A stretch of DNA of 64,000 bases from Calothrix sp. NIES-2100. Lineage in GTDB: Bacteria > Cyanobacteriota > Cyanobacteriia > Cyanobacteriales > Nostocaceae. Location of the stretch: contig NZ_AP018178.1 of NCBI RefSeq assembly GCF_002368195.1, forward strand, positions 2,686,791 to 2,750,790, read 5' to 3'. Positions 42,875-52,043 of this stretch are shown here, in pieces. The first letter of the stretch is position 1. Each line of letters opens with the position of its first letter. The translations under genes were made by a program, and so were the position numbers. The notes beneath the pieces were generated by a model, which saw nothing but the letters and a program-made list of their open reading frames with translations, did not search any database and was not told the DNA's origin.

Positions 42875-43324
42875 ATAAGATTTTATATAGGGTTTTTATT
42901 TCAGTAATTACGCAAGTTTTATAGATTTCTGGTTGCGACTGTCAATAGTCAATGGACTGCTTAAATAAATATTTTTTTGTCTCACGCAAAGACGCAAAGA
43001 CGCAAAGGAGAACGCGAAAATGTTTAATGCTTAAGAATTTCTAGACTGTGGACTTTTAACTATTGATAACCATAACCTTGATTTATTGTGCCAATTGCGT
43101 AAGTCCTAAATTTCATATATTAACTTACTCGTAGAAGCAAGTAATAGGTAATAGATTTTTTCTCTTACTCTTGGCGTACTTGGCGTGCTTGGTGAAGCAG
43201 TCCGATCTTGGGGGTTTCCCCCATGAGGAACTGCTGTTAGCGCAGCGTTAGCGACGAAGGAGCGTCACCCGGAGGGCGGTTTGTTTAAAAAATATTTTCA
43301 CAACTCCAATAGGATTTATATATA
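42875..43324. other. Repeat-filled spacer
   Basis: About 450 bp with a CGCAAAGACGCAAAGACGCA heptamer tract near 42985 and a palindromic block near 43200-43280 (GGGGGTTTCCCCC). No gene is supported. Confidence 0.45.
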
Positions 43325-44257
43325 TTATTTTTTATTAGATGTCGATAGTAGACCTTGAATTGCAGCATTTAAGTAACCAATCTGACAATAGGTATAAACA
43401 AGTTTGTCAAAGCGTTCTGCTGGATCAAAGAAATATTGTGATGCTTTATACAAACCCCGGATAAATCTTTCGCTACCCCATTGCAACTGGCTGATACCCG
43501 CTTTACCAGCAAGTTGTTCGCGATAACATTCACTGATACCTTGCCACCAACCCCGGTTTAAAAACCAAGAACGGTTCAGCCGTTCTGGGGCAACATTGTG
43601 AGCAACTAGTGCTTCAGGAAGATAAGCGACTTGCCATCCCTGTTGCAGGGCGCATTCTGTCATTTGCAGTTCTTCGTTGGATAATAAATTTTTGCCCACT
43701 CTCCCGAGATGGGGATCAAAACCGCCAATCTCTGCCAAAAAAGAACGGCGTATAGAGTAATTTAAGCCTCTGGGGGTTAAACCGGGCTGATTAATCAAAA
43801 TTGGGCTGTCACCCAAATCGTATGCACCCAAATTGCTGGTTAACCCAGAGGATAGCCATTGTGGTTGTCGCACGCCTTGAGGCCATAAAAGAGTAACTTT
43901 ACCACCAGCGATCGCTAACTGAGAGTTATTGTTGAAGGCATCATAAAAAACTTGCAACCAGCGATCGCTCGCCACTGCATCATCATCTAAATAAGCGAGA
44001 ATCTCACCACTAGCTACGTTCGCACCAGTGTTACGAGCTACAGATAAGCCCACAATCGGTTCAAATACATACTTCAGGCGAGGATTGCTGGCTCTTTGGG
44101 CGACAACTTCACAAGTGCGATCGCTCGATCCATTGTCTACTACCACGACTTCAAAGTTAGCCGCAAAATCCTGTGCCAAAAGACTATCAATCGCTGCACC
44201 TAAATAGGTGTCTCGATTGTGAGTACAGATAATGGCAGAGATTTGGATATCTGGCAT
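43325..44257 (-). CDS. hpsE: Family 2 glycosyltransferase, HpsE-like
   Basis: A 310-residue GT-A enzyme: SAIICTHNRDTYLGAAIDSL, FEVVVVDNGSSDRT, and the DxD motif in ILAYLDDDAVASDRW. Later ARNTGANVASGE, RGLNYSIRRSFLAEIGGFDP and NEELQMTECALQQGW follow the usual GT2 order. The C-terminal region (FIRGLYKASQYFFDPAERFD) and length match what I know of the hormogonium polysaccharide glycosyltransferase HpsE of Nostoc; this assignment is by recollection and should be treated as likely, not proven. It would add a sugar to the polysaccharide secreted by gliding filaments. No other hps gene adjoins directly. Confidence 0.7.
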   Translation of the reverse strand: MPDIQISAIICTHNRDTYLGAAIDSLLAQDFAANFEVVVVDNGSSDRTCEVVAQRASNPRLKYVFEPIVGLSVARNTGANVASGEILAYLDDDAVASDRWLQVFYDAFNNNSQLAIAGGKVTLLWPQGVRQPQWLSSGLTSNLGAYDLGDSPILINQPGLTPRGLNYSIRRSFLAEIGGFDPHLGRVGKNLLSNEELQMTECALQQGWQVAYLPEALVAHNVAPERLNRSWFLNRGWWQGISECYREQLAGKAGISQLQWGSERFIRGLYKASQYFFDPAERFDKLVYTYCQIGYLNAAIQGLLSTSNKK

Positions 44258-44426
44258 CGGTATTGATTGTGGATGTGGTTTTTATCAGTTGTCAATTATT
44301 TAGTTGTCAGGATTGACCATGACTACTGAATAATGACAACATTAAATAGTTACCTACTGCCTGCTAATCTATCCCAAAAATTACAGACTCACCAACCGAG
44401 TTTTTTCGGAAATAATCTACAGAAAT

Positions 44427-45242
44427 TTAAGCTTGTTGAATGTGACTGTGTAAAATCACCAGAGTTTCAGCTAGTTGTCCCAGACGGGTTTCCAGGTACT
44501 GCTTGCGCCCTAAAAGTTGACGTAACTTTTGGTAACGAGCGATCGCCATGCTGACAGCCGGAACCTGATCGGGGGGACATGGACGTGTCCAAACTTTACC
44601 TGAATCATCCACACCGCATAGACGGTAGCCTGTACGCCCAGATTGTGATAATTTTGCACTAGTTGCACAAATTTCTTCTACATAGTCCATGAGGCGATCG
44701 ACTTCTGCATGGCGTAATGTGGCTTTTCCTCCCTGTTCAGTTTCTTGGGGATTGCATTCTAACCAACCATTGACAATCGGCCCTTCTAAATAAAGATCTT
44801 GAATTTGCTTGAGGATTTGTTGCAATTCTTTCTCCCACCCAACAACCTGTTCTTGAATGTCTGTTAACAGATTCATTGCTAATCCAGGATTGGCGGCGTG
44901 GCGATGATTACTGAAGGTAGGCGATTTAAATTTAGGTAGGCTTGGTGTTTTGCTACCACTTTCTGGTGTCGTAAAAGTCTGCACCCCGTTATGCTGAGAA
45001 AATACATTCTCGGCGTTATAAAAATTACCTTGGGGATCTGCACTTAAGTCTATTGTTGCTCCTTGTGTATTTTGCTCTTCTGGTGAAGAATTTGCATCAC
45101 TATTTGTAGATTCAGTTGCCCCAACGCTAATTCTAAATGAGAAAGGCCGCTTTGACGCTGCGCCTGCTTCAGCATTATCTGCGGTAGTTTTAGTCCCTAA
45201 ATCGTGTAGAGTTGCCTCAATACGTTTCCAGCCTGCTTTCAT
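44427..45242 (-). CDS. Hypothetical protein, 271 residues
   Basis: A soluble protein with two halves. Residues 1-115 are low-complexity, rich in Ser, Asn, Thr and Glu, hence probably disordered after a short start (MKAGWKRIEATLHDLG). Residues about 125-271 are helical: LAMNLLTDIQEQVVGWEKEL, QQILKQIQDLYLEGPIVNGW, a loop TGYRLCGVDDSGKVWTRPCP, and a final coiled coil (RKQYLETRLGQLAETLVILH). The RLCGVDDSGKVW loop with Cys before and after (CGVDD and PCPP) looks like the conserved part. I know no function. Convergent with nothing; the stretch to the hpsE-like gene is 170 bp on the same strand. Confidence 0.6.
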   Translation of the reverse strand: MKAGWKRIEATLHDLGTKTTADNAEAGAASKRPFSFRISVGATESTNSDANSSPEEQNTQGATIDLSADPQGNFYNAENVFSQHNGVQTFTTPESGSKTPSLPKFKSPTFSNHRHAANPGLAMNLLTDIQEQVVGWEKELQQILKQIQDLYLEGPIVNGWLECNPQETEQGGKATLRHAEVDRLMDYVEEICATSAKLSQSGRTGYRLCGVDDSGKVWTRPCPPDQVPAVSMAIARYQKLRQLLGRKQYLETRLGQLAETLVILHSHIQQA

Positions 45243-45454
45243 AAAAATATCCTGAAATTTGCTGTCCCCAGTAGTGTTAAATAATTCAGAATGGGGTTGT
45301 TGGGATTTTTGGCTTTTGCCAATGGTGCATCAATGATGCTGGTGCTAATTTTATCTCTTAAAAGATATTTAAAACCAACAATCTCATCCCTCAAGGTAAA
45401 AATTAAGTTTAGACATTGTAACCTAAATTAACTAAACAGCGTCAGGAAAGGACT

Positions 45455-46003
45455 TTGGGTAAAGTTATCTTAGTTACAGGGCCAGCCAGATCTGGTAAAA
45501 GTGAATGGGCAGAAACTCTCGCTAAACAGTCGGCGAAAGCTGTTGTGTATGTAGCAACAGCATCTGAAGATCCAACTGATGAAGAATGGCAAAAACGCAT
45601 TCAAGCACACCAAAAACGCCGTCCCCAGGATTGGTTAACCCTGTGTGTACCACGGGAACTATCTGCGACTCTAGCCGCAGCCAAGCCAAACACCTGCCTT
45701 TTAGTTGATTCTTTGGGAACTTGGGTAGCTAATCTTCTAGAGGAAGATGAAATTAGCTGGGAAAACACGATAGCAGAATTGTTAGAAACTGTACAGCTGG
45801 TTGCGGCTGATATGGTATTTGTAGCTGAAGAAGCTGGTTGGGGCGTAGTGCCAGCTTATCCTATAGGTCGGCAATTCCGCGATCGCCTCGGTTCTTTGGC
45901 ACGCCAGTTAGGATTTATCTGCGACACTGTATATTTAGTAACCGGGGGTCATGTTTTGAATCTCAGCGTTCTGGGTTCCCCATTACCACCTGCGGGGGGG
46001 TGA
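45455..46003 (+). CDS. cobU: Adenosylcobinamide kinase / guanylyltransferase
   Basis: A 182-residue bifunctional enzyme of late cobalamin synthesis that phosphorylates adenosylcobinamide and then attaches GMP. Walker A is VTGPARSGKSEWAE near the N-terminus; WQKRIQAHQKRRPQDW holds the His that forms the guanylyl intermediate; LLVDSLGTWVANLL and FVAEEAGWGVVPAYPIGRQF are the remaining family motifs. The start codon is TTG, with AGGAAAGGAC directly before it. The last residues (LSVLGSPLPPAGG) run into an intergenic GGGG repeat, so the natural end may have been slightly altered. No other cobalamin genes are nearby. Confidence 0.92.
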   Translation: MGKVILVTGPARSGKSEWAETLAKQSAKAVVYVATASEDPTDEEWQKRIQAHQKRRPQDWLTLCVPRELSATLAAAKPNTCLLVDSLGTWVANLLEEDEISWENTIAELLETVQLVAADMVFVAEEAGWGVVPAYPIGRQFRDRLGSLARQLGFICDTVYLVTGGHVLNLSVLGSPLPPAGG

Positions 46004-46164
46004 GGGGGGAAAAGGGGAAAAGGGGAAAAGGGGAAAGGGTGACAAGCGAGATAAATCAGAAATGCCCCATACCCCATGCCCCACGACCGATGACTTTATG
46101 TTCTTAATCGTTTATTCAAGATTTAATGACGTAAAGTTCCAAACTTAAATCTAGAATTAAAAGT

Positions 46165-46593
46165 ATGGCAACCGAACAAGACGTTAAAAAATTTCTAGCC
46201 TACTGGTTTCAGTTGGGTAGACAGGTAATAGTGGGCAATGGTAGAGCATACTTGTTGCCGCAACAAGTGCTACAAGGCGATCGCTATAGTGAAGAATTTG
46301 AAGAGTGCTGGCAGGAAATTCGCTCGCAGGCCGATGAGTGTAATTTAGAAGGAACTGATGAAACAATTGCCGAACTCCTAACGCCAGCATGGGAACTGCT
46401 ACCTTGTAGTCGTTGCGATATGCCAGTAGCAATGCGCAATATTGGGATGCCGGCTTTATTTTGTCCCTGTAGTACTTTACCTAATTGGCCTAATACAGAA
46501 CTGCCATCGCCACGCAGCCCAATTAGTACCCCAGCGCAATTGCAATTAATTCGCGATCGCCTTTGGCAGAAGTCACCTTCAACTAACCACTAA
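46165..46593 (+). CDS. Conserved-looking hypothetical protein, 142 residues
   Basis: Soluble protein starting MATEQDVKKFLAYWFQLGRQ. It contains a probable metal-binding CSRCDMP with a later CPC (LFCPCSTLPNW), like a zinc ribbon with four cysteines, and a Pro-rich tail ending LIRDRLWQKSPSTNH. The N-terminal half is helix-rich (EEFEECWQEIRSQADECNLE). No family assigned. It follows cobU by about 160 bp including GGGG repeats, so probably has its own promoter. Confidence 0.6.
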   Translation: MATEQDVKKFLAYWFQLGRQVIVGNGRAYLLPQQVLQGDRYSEEFEECWQEIRSQADECNLEGTDETIAELLTPAWELLPCSRCDMPVAMRNIGMPALFCPCSTLPNWPNTELPSPRSPISTPAQLQLIRDRLWQKSPSTNH

Positions 46594-46680
46594 CTACCTC
46601 AGCACGAGCTGCGATCGCATCAATGCCAATATCATCAAAAAGTGATTTTGTCAACAATTCTTGGCAGGGATACGCGGTAT

Positions 46681-46923
46681 TCAATTCAAAAAGCTGGACA
46701 AGCTGATTTGAATCTTAGTATCCACTAATTGATTACCAACTGCTAAGCGATTACCAGTCAACCAAATTTGTTGAGGTTGAAACTGGTAAATTCTGCGCTG
46801 CGAATCATTTAAATAGTCTTCTACTGTGCGATTGAGTTGTTTATTCGCTCGCTTTTTCCATAATTTCATTATTTTTTCTATATAATCTGAATTTAATTGT
46901 GCAGCATATCCGGCTAAGTACAC
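46681..46923 (-). CDS. Doubtful 80-residue fragment
   Basis: GTG-started frame (MYLAGYAAQLNSDYIEKIMK) that is open for a further 17 codons upstream (FNSSVSQGTAEG) before a stop, without an ATG. It reads protein-like (WLTGNRLAVGNQLVDTKI at the end) and may be the remains of a longer gene. No family. Confidence 0.3.
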   Translation of the reverse strand: MYLAGYAAQLNSDYIEKIMKLWKKRANKQLNRTVEDYLNDSQRRIYQFQPQQIWLTGNRLAVGNQLVDTKIQISLSSFLN

Positions 46924-46999
46924 ACCTTCTGCTGTACCTTGAGAAACACTCGAATTAAATGTAAATACCTCTCAAACCCTTACAAATGACCAATAAAAA

Positions 47000-47932
47000 A
47001 TGACAAATGACAACCCTCGCCAGTTATCTTTAATTCTGCCGACTTACTTAACTCCTTATTTATTTTTGCTGCCCGCCTTACTAATTTTGGGTTTAACTGT
47101 CTTTTGGCCTGCCTTGCAAGCATTTTACCTCAGTTTTACCAGCTATGAAGATATTGCCCAGCCGCCACAATGGATAGGTATTACTAACTTCCTCAAGCTT
47201 TGGCGAGATGCAGTTTTTTGGCAAACTTTAACCAATACTTTCCTCTATCTTGTCGGTGTAGTACCGATTTTAGTAATTGCTCCTTTAGGATTGGCAATCT
47301 TAGTCAATCAAAAACTCCGAGGAATGAATTGGTTTAGAGCTGCATATTATACACCAGTAGTGATTTCAATGGTAGTTGCAGGAATCGCTTGGAAATGGTT
47401 GTATGCAGAAAATGGCTTATTGAATCAGTTTTTTAAAGCTGTGGGTATTTTTGGAGAAGGAATTCCCTGGCTAACTAGCCCTAGCAAAATTTTGGGCATT
47501 GTGCCGATTTCTTTAGCAAGTGTTATGGCTGTTACTGTGTGGAAAGGTTTAGGCTACTACATGGTAATTTACTTAGCAGGGTTACAATCAATTCCTGCTG
47601 ATGTGTATGAAGCCGCAGCAATTGACGGTTCAGATGGTATCCGCAAACATTTGGATATTACTATTCCTTTAATGAAACCTTATTTAGCTTTAGTGGCGGT
47701 AATTTCCGCTATTTCTGCTACCAAAGTATTTGAAGAAGTGTACATAATGACCCAAGGCGGCCCACTTAATAGCTCAAAAACAATTGTTTACTATTTATAT
47801 GAGCAAGCATTTAGTAATTTGGAAATTAGTTATGCTTGCACAATTGGACTGGTGCTATTTTTAATAATTCTGGGTTTATCAGTTTTGCGATTAATTATTA
47901 ATCAGCAAGGTAGTGATAATATCACAATTTAG
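47000..47932 (+). CDS. Sugar ABC transporter permease (MalF type)
   Basis: A 310-residue inner-membrane subunit with six helices. The family's EAA loop, which contacts the ATPase, is YEAAAIDGSDGIRKHLDITI PLMKP in two parts around residue 215. LTPYLFLLPALLILGLTVFW is the first helix and TNTFLYLVGVVPILVIAPLG the second. It forms the import channel of a carbohydrate (CUT1-type) transporter together with a MalG-type permease, an ATPase and a binding protein, none of which is encoded nearby. The ATG at 47000 overlaps an AATGACAAATGACAA repeat, so the N-terminus may be repeat-derived. Substrate not predictable. Confidence 0.88.
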   Translation: MTNDNPRQLSLILPTYLTPYLFLLPALLILGLTVFWPALQAFYLSFTSYEDIAQPPQWIGITNFLKLWRDAVFWQTLTNTFLYLVGVVPILVIAPLGLAILVNQKLRGMNWFRAAYYTPVVISMVVAGIAWKWLYAENGLLNQFFKAVGIFGEGIPWLTSPSKILGIVPISLASVMAVTVWKGLGYYMVIYLAGLQSIPADVYEAAAIDGSDGIRKHLDITIPLMKPYLALVAVISAISATKVFEEVYIMTQGGPLNSSKTIVYYLYEQAFSNLEISYACTIGLVLFLIILGLSVLRLIINQQGSDNITI

Positions 47933-48136
47933 AGGATGTCTCTGAAGAAACATCGGGGAAAGGGTAAGGGAAAAAGGGGAAAAGGGATTGAATTACCGAT
48001 TAAGTTAAAAATGTCATGCCTAACCGAGGGAAGCGCGTAGTTAAGCATCTCATCCACCTGTGATAAATTGCGAAGGCAGGCACACCTGCATTGCCAGACT
48101 AATTTTTTGCGCGGAATCTCCGTCCTTACCTTTGGT
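47933..48136. other. Short repeat spacer
   Basis: GGGAAAAAGGGGAAAAGGG repeat followed by unremarkable sequence; no gene. Confidence 0.3.
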
Positions 48137-48160
48137 ATAGTAGTTATAAATGTAACTATC
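48137..48160 (+). promoter_or_regulatory. Candidate operator of the DUF2269-like gene
   Basis: TAGTTATAAATGTAACTA (48141-48158) is a clean palindrome 23 bp before the ATG at 48181, in a position suitable for a repressor or an HxlR/MarR-type regulator. The protein that binds it is unknown. Confidence 0.4.
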
Positions 48161-48180
48161 AGATGTTTATTTAATTAAGT

Positions 48181-48711
48181 ATGCCAAAGCTCAATGTCCA
48201 GCAGAAAAACTGGTTACTTTTCGCGCATGTCGCCTCTGGCGCTATTTGGTTTGGTACTTCTTTATGTATGCTGCTGATTGCTTTGAGTAATCGCAACACA
48301 GCAAACGGAGATGAACTATATGCCATTAACTCAGTCCTGAAGCTGCTGGATGATTTTATCATCATCCCCTCAGCAATACTGTCTTCGACTACAGGTGGAC
48401 TGTTGTGTTGGCTGAGTGTTTGGGGCTTTTTCAAACACTACTGGGTCATCGTTAAGTGGATTACTACAGTCACGCTGATTGTAGTGGGGACAGCTTGGCT
48501 TGGCCCCTGGACAAACGCGATTACTGCTACCTCGCAAGCCCAACGACTGCAAGCCCTGCAAAATCCCTTATATATCTGGGATCAACAAACTCTGATTATC
48601 GGTGGAATCGGCCAAACAATTTGCTTGCTGGCAATTATCGCCATTTCTATACTGAAGCCTTGGGGACGACGAAAAGTTAAAACTCAAACCGAAACTGTCG
48701 CCAGCAATTAA
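48181..48711 (+). CDS. DUF2269-like membrane protein, 176 residues
   Basis: Four to five membrane helices. The start MPKLNVQQKNWLLFAHVASG with AIWFGTSLCMLLIALS, the second helix FIIIPSAILSSTTGGLLCW, then HYWVIVKWITTVTLIVVGTA and TLIIGGIGQTICLLAIIAIS. The His-Val-Ala-Ser-Gly in the first helix and the Trp-Ile-Thr-rich third helix are typical of this poorly known family. Basic C-terminal tail. It is preceded by a palindromic operator at 48137-48160 and followed by a strong terminator, so it looks like a regulated single-gene unit. Role unknown. Confidence 0.65.
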   Translation: MPKLNVQQKNWLLFAHVASGAIWFGTSLCMLLIALSNRNTANGDELYAINSVLKLLDDFIIIPSAILSSTTGGLLCWLSVWGFFKHYWVIVKWITTVTLIVVGTAWLGPWTNAITATSQAQRLQALQNPLYIWDQQTLIIGGIGQTICLLAIIAISILKPWGRRKVKTQTETVASN

Positions 48712-48714
48712 TTG

Positions 48715-48762
48715 AACTACAGATAAACATCTAAACAAATGTGTTTATCTGTAGTTTTTTTT
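48715..48762 (+). terminator. Strong intrinsic terminator
   Basis: AACTACAGATAAACA pairs with TGTTTATCTGTAGTT; the stem runs into TTTTTTTT. It starts three bases after the stop of the gene at 48181-48711. Confidence 0.85.
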
Positions 48763-48802
48763 GGTCTTATTTGGATTTTTGCAAGAGTTCTAATACCTAG
48801 AC

Positions 48803-49591
48803 TTAATTAATTCCCTTAAAGATATTTTGGATGGCTTTGACTCGCCTTCTTTGATCTAAAGCTATACAAGACCAACGCCAGCGTTCTGACATCAAAGCAT
48901 AAGTCTGCAACCGACTTTGATAATAAGTGTTCTGTGGGTTTGCACAAATACCAAATAACCCTCGATAAACACCTCTATCTATATCTATGTTGCCTGCTGA
49001 TAGTTCTCCTGATTCATCACGAAAAGCTTCTACCCTTGCCCACAAAATCGCTTCATGCCCTTGCAATCCTCGGTTGATTGCGGTGCGATAAGCAGAGGGG
49101 AAAGCATCACTAACTCTGGGAGATGCTTGATTCCATAAATCAGTTGCATTCACAAATGCTTCTAAGTAGTTTTCAGGATTTAGCCCTACACGCTTCATTC
49201 TTTGAATCAGTCGAGGAATACGGCTTTGAGTGCGTTTTAAACATCCAGCATCTGCATTTGCTAAATTAGAACCGCCTCTTCCTTGATCCGAACACCAACC
49301 TCTATTTATCAAGCCATTACCCGGATCAATATTTTGAAAATAGTTCTGGGTTTTGCTACCATCAATCTGACAATTTCCCTCAGCTACGCAAATAGCCAGT
49401 ACTCCCACAGAAGAATTGTTGGCAAATAGAGAGTCGAGTCTTCCAGAATATGAAGGGCTAGGTTCCGAGATAGACTCTACACTACTAGTAACTAATTTAA
49501 TGGTTGGTATGCCAATTACAAAAGCACTAACAATGGTTAAATATAGGGTGCTGATTAATTCCCAAGCAATCCCTAATAACGAACGGTTCAT
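48803..49591 (-). CDS. Secreted or anchored hypothetical protein, 262 residues
   Basis: The N-terminus has one membrane helix (LISTLYLTIVSAFVIGIPTI, about 12-31) after a short start, then a Ser-rich linker and an exported domain of about 200 residues. That domain has VGVLAICVAEGNCQIDG, with two Cys, then GWCSDQGRGGSNLANADAGC and a helical rest with AILWARVEAFRDESGE, a Glu-containing stretch. The overall pattern reminds of a lysozyme- or transglycosylase-like helical domain, with Glu in VAEGN a candidate, but I cannot assign a family. No neighbours on the same strand. Confidence 0.6.
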   Translation of the reverse strand: MNRSLLGIAWELISTLYLTIVSAFVIGIPTIKLVTSSVESISEPSPSYSGRLDSLFANNSSVGVLAICVAEGNCQIDGSKTQNYFQNIDPGNGLINRGWCSDQGRGGSNLANADAGCLKRTQSRIPRLIQRMKRVGLNPENYLEAFVNATDLWNQASPRVSDAFPSAYRTAINRGLQGHEAILWARVEAFRDESGELSAGNIDIDRGVYRGLFGICANPQNTYYQSRLQTYALMSERWRWSCIALDQRRRVKAIQNIFKGIN

Positions 49592-50289
49592 TCTGACATT
49601 AATTACCTATCTGAACAACAAAGAAAATATTAATTTTTGGGCAATCACCTCTGTTTATGAAGAAAAGTAAAGACTGAATAACACATTACTTATAAACAAA
49701 AAATTCTCCGGAAACAACAGTGGCAAAGCTCACGAAAATGTAAAATTTATTGCGCTTCGCGTGTCAATTGTCAATTGTCAGTTGTCAGTTGTCAGTTGTT
49801 TTTTTAATCTGGTCTAATACCCCATCCCTTTATGGATGGAGTTTTTTATCAAAAAATTTTTGTTGGTACTGAGTCTGCTTAAGTATTGGTCATTGGTGAT
49901 TGGATAAGGGTCAAGAAATTCTCAACTGTAAGCTTTTGACTGTGGACTATTGACTATTGACTAATTTTTACTTGTGATATCCAGAATTTCGCGTAAGTTT
50001 ATAAATGAATGAACAATTACTAATTATTCATAATTAATTCGGAATTTACAGGGGAAGACCAAGCAGTAATTGTAACGAAGAATTAGTAATCCTAAATAAG
50101 AAATTATTATTGATGACATTTTTAATACTTATTATCTACCAAAAGGCATATGCAAATATCAGGAAATGTTGTAAAAAAGCCAGATATTTAGGCCAATTCC
50201 TGGCAAATTTGTCAAAATAGAATTTACTTGCAAAAGGTACTTTGGCAAGGAGTTTCATCTATATCTCACTACACAAAGGTAAAAGTATC
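49592..50289. other. Long spacer with heptamer repeats
   Basis: About 700 bp, with TCAATTGTCAATTGTCAGTTG heptamer tract shortened here to its core TCAATTG/TCAGTTG (49757-49797), a CCATCC/GGATGG hairpin with TTTTTT at 49822-49848, and TTGACTATTGACTA near 49945. It also carries the CP12 promoter. No gene seen. Confidence 0.45.
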
Positions 50290-50568
50290 ATGCAGACAAA
50301 TTTAGAAGTAGTTCAAGCTGCTGTTAATGCTGCTGAAAATGGCACAAAAACTCTTGAACAAGCTATTATTGAAGCTATTGCCCAAGCACGTACAACCTGC
50401 GATCGCAATGGCGATGATTCTGCTAATTGTGCTGTAGCATGGGAAATTGTGGAAGAATTGCAAGCTGAGAAAGCCCATCAACAGCAAGCCAAAAAACGCA
50501 AAACCGATTTAGAAAGCTACTGCGAACAACATCCAGAAGCAGTTGAGTGCTTGATATACGATGTTTAA
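50290..50568 (+). CDS. cp12: CP12 Calvin-cycle regulator
   Basis: A 92-residue, largely disordered redox switch that clamps GAPDH and phosphoribulokinase together in the dark. Both cysteine pairs are present: CDRNGDDSANC in the first half and CEQHPEAVEC near the end. The central helix AWEIVEELQAEKAHQQQ corresponds to the AWD.VEEL core of the family. The N-terminal helix (LEVVQAAVNAAENGTKTLEQ) is normal. The ATG at 50290 is used; the frame extends 16 codons upstream with no support. Its end lies 8 bp from the end of the TlyA gene, which runs toward it. Confidence 0.9.
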   Translation: MQTNLEVVQAAVNAAENGTKTLEQAIIEAIAQARTTCDRNGDDSANCAVAWEIVEELQAEKAHQQQAKKRKTDLESYCEQHPEAVECLIYDV

Positions 50569-50575
50569 TTTTTGC

Positions 50576-51394
50576 TTAATTTTCTCTCAAATTGGCGATC
50601 GCTGATTTAGTGATGTGCTGAATTGCTTCTAAATTGGGCGATGGTGTGGCGCTATCCATTCTCAACCATAAAAGATACTCGATATTTCCCGCCGGGCCGG
50701 TAATTGGTGACCAAGTTAACCCTTGATATTTCCAACTCAATGCTTCAGCCGCCTGCAAGACATGGAAAATCGCGTCTGCATGGTCGTTTGGATCGCGCAC
50801 CACGCCTTTTTTACCAACGCGAGATTTACCAACTTCAAATTGTGGTTTGACTAATAATACTGCTTCGCGGGGCGGTTGCGTTAGTTGCCACAAAGCGGGC
50901 AAAATTTTCGTTAAGGAAATAAACGATACATCTACCACCGCTAAATCAGGTATCGCATCGGCTTCAGCATATAACTGCTGTGGTTGTAGTTGGCGTAAGT
51001 TTGTACGTTCTCGCAAAATCACCCGCGAGTCATTTCGCAATCGCCAGTCAACTTGTCCATAACCAACATCAATACCGTAAACTTTTATAGCTCCTGCTTG
51101 TAGTAAACAATCAGTAAAGCCACCTGTAGAAATCCCCCCATCTAAACAAATGCGTCCTGCTACAGAAATTGCAAAGAATTCTAAAGCTTTAGCAAGTTTC
51201 TCGCCGCCTCTGGAAACAAAGCGCGATCGCTCTTTAATCTGAATATGAGATGTAATATCAACCTCTGTACCAGGCTTATCCACAACCTGTTGATTAACGC
51301 TGACTTCCCCCGCCTGGATGAGTCGCTGTGCTAAGGCGCGAGAAGTACATAAATTCCTTTCTACTAAAAGTGTGTCGAGTCGTTGTTTAGCCAA
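50576..51394 (-). CDS. tlyA: TlyA-family rRNA methyltransferase (hemolysin A family)
   Basis: A 272-residue protein: an S4 RNA-binding domain (about 1-65; QRLDTLLVERNLCTSRALAQ, EVSVNQQVVDKPG) and an FtsJ-type Rossmann methyltransferase (SRGGEKLAKALEFF, ICLDGGISTGGFTDCLLQAG, IKVYGIDVGYGQVDWRL, DLAVVDVSFISLTKILPAL, VLLVKPQFEVG). The K-D-K-E-type tetrad parts K (GEKL), D (VDVSF) and K (VKPQF) are visible. In other bacteria TlyA 2'-O-methylates rRNA. The family name 'hemolysin' is historical. Convergent with CP12. Confidence 0.88.
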   Translation of the reverse strand: MAKQRLDTLLVERNLCTSRALAQRLIQAGEVSVNQQVVDKPGTEVDITSHIQIKERSRFVSRGGEKLAKALEFFAISVAGRICLDGGISTGGFTDCLLQAGAIKVYGIDVGYGQVDWRLRNDSRVILRERTNLRQLQPQQLYAEADAIPDLAVVDVSFISLTKILPALWQLTQPPREAVLLVKPQFEVGKSRVGKKGVVRDPNDHADAIFHVLQAAEALSWKYQGLTWSPITGPAGNIEYLLWLRMDSATPSPNLEAIQHITKSAIANLREN

Positions 51395-51563
51395 ATGTAG
51401 TACAGGATCGTGAGCATTTTCTATTGTGCCCGATTTGGAGCGTTGGCGCAGCCCGCCGCAGGCATCGCAGTTGGTTTAATCTCTGTTTGGAAAATTTCGC
51501 CCACATGAGCTAGGTGAGCGTAAACGTAATTATAATTACAAGGCTAAGATATGGGAACAGAAA

Positions 51564-52043
51564 ATGGCTAAAACAACTTCTTTTGCGATTCTGGCAGCTG
51601 TTCCAGAGATGCACCTGCTGTCTGCATTAGAGACAATGGACAAGCTAGTAAATGAAATCAGTGATGAAACAATTAAAGTCGCTTTTGGTAGCATGGCTTT
51701 TGAAGTCTTCCGTAAAGCTGATGAATTACGTGGCGATAAAGAAGTAGAAGTATTAATTTATGCTTCTGACTCGCTCAATCAACCGCTAAACTCAGAAGCT
51801 TCTTGGCAAGGTTTATATATTGGTCATGCCAATTCTCGTAATGGTAGATATCCGGGTAAATCTAAGTTTCGTCCGCCATCGACTGCAACTGACAAACCTA
51901 CTTGGGCAGTTTTTTGGGAAGTAAAAGAGTTAACACGGCTAAAATCTCCCATTGCCATAGCTTCTTTAAAGGCTTTAGGTAAAAAGTCTAACTTTCCCTC
52001 TCGATTGATTCCTGAAGGGGCGTTACTCATCGAATACTATTAA
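51564..52043 (+). CDS. Hypothetical protein, 159 residues
   Basis: Starts MAKTTSFAILAAVPEMHLLS and ends LIPEGALLIEYY. It has an N-terminal helix-rich half (ALETMDKLVNEISDETIKVA), then beta elements (EVEVLIYASDS, WQGLYIGHANSRNGRYPGKS, WAVFWEVKELTRL). The WQGLYIGHANSRNGRYPG loop looks conserved. It does not match a family I know; a compact alpha/beta domain of the type seen in uncharacterised cyanobacterial proteins. The gap to the start of the TlyA gene is 169 bp, and the genes are divergent. Confidence 0.55.
   Translation: MAKTTSFAILAAVPEMHLLSALETMDKLVNEISDETIKVAFGSMAFEVFRKADELRGDKEVEVLIYASDSLNQPLNSEASWQGLYIGHANSRNGRYPGKSKFRPPSTATDKPTWAVFWEVKELTRLKSPIAIASLKALGKKSNFPSRLIPEGALLIEYY

Noticed and set aside
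49757..49797. TCAATTG/TCAGTTG tract considered as protein-binding iterons
   Set aside because: The same heptamers are scattered through many spacers, so they are ordinary short tandem repeats.
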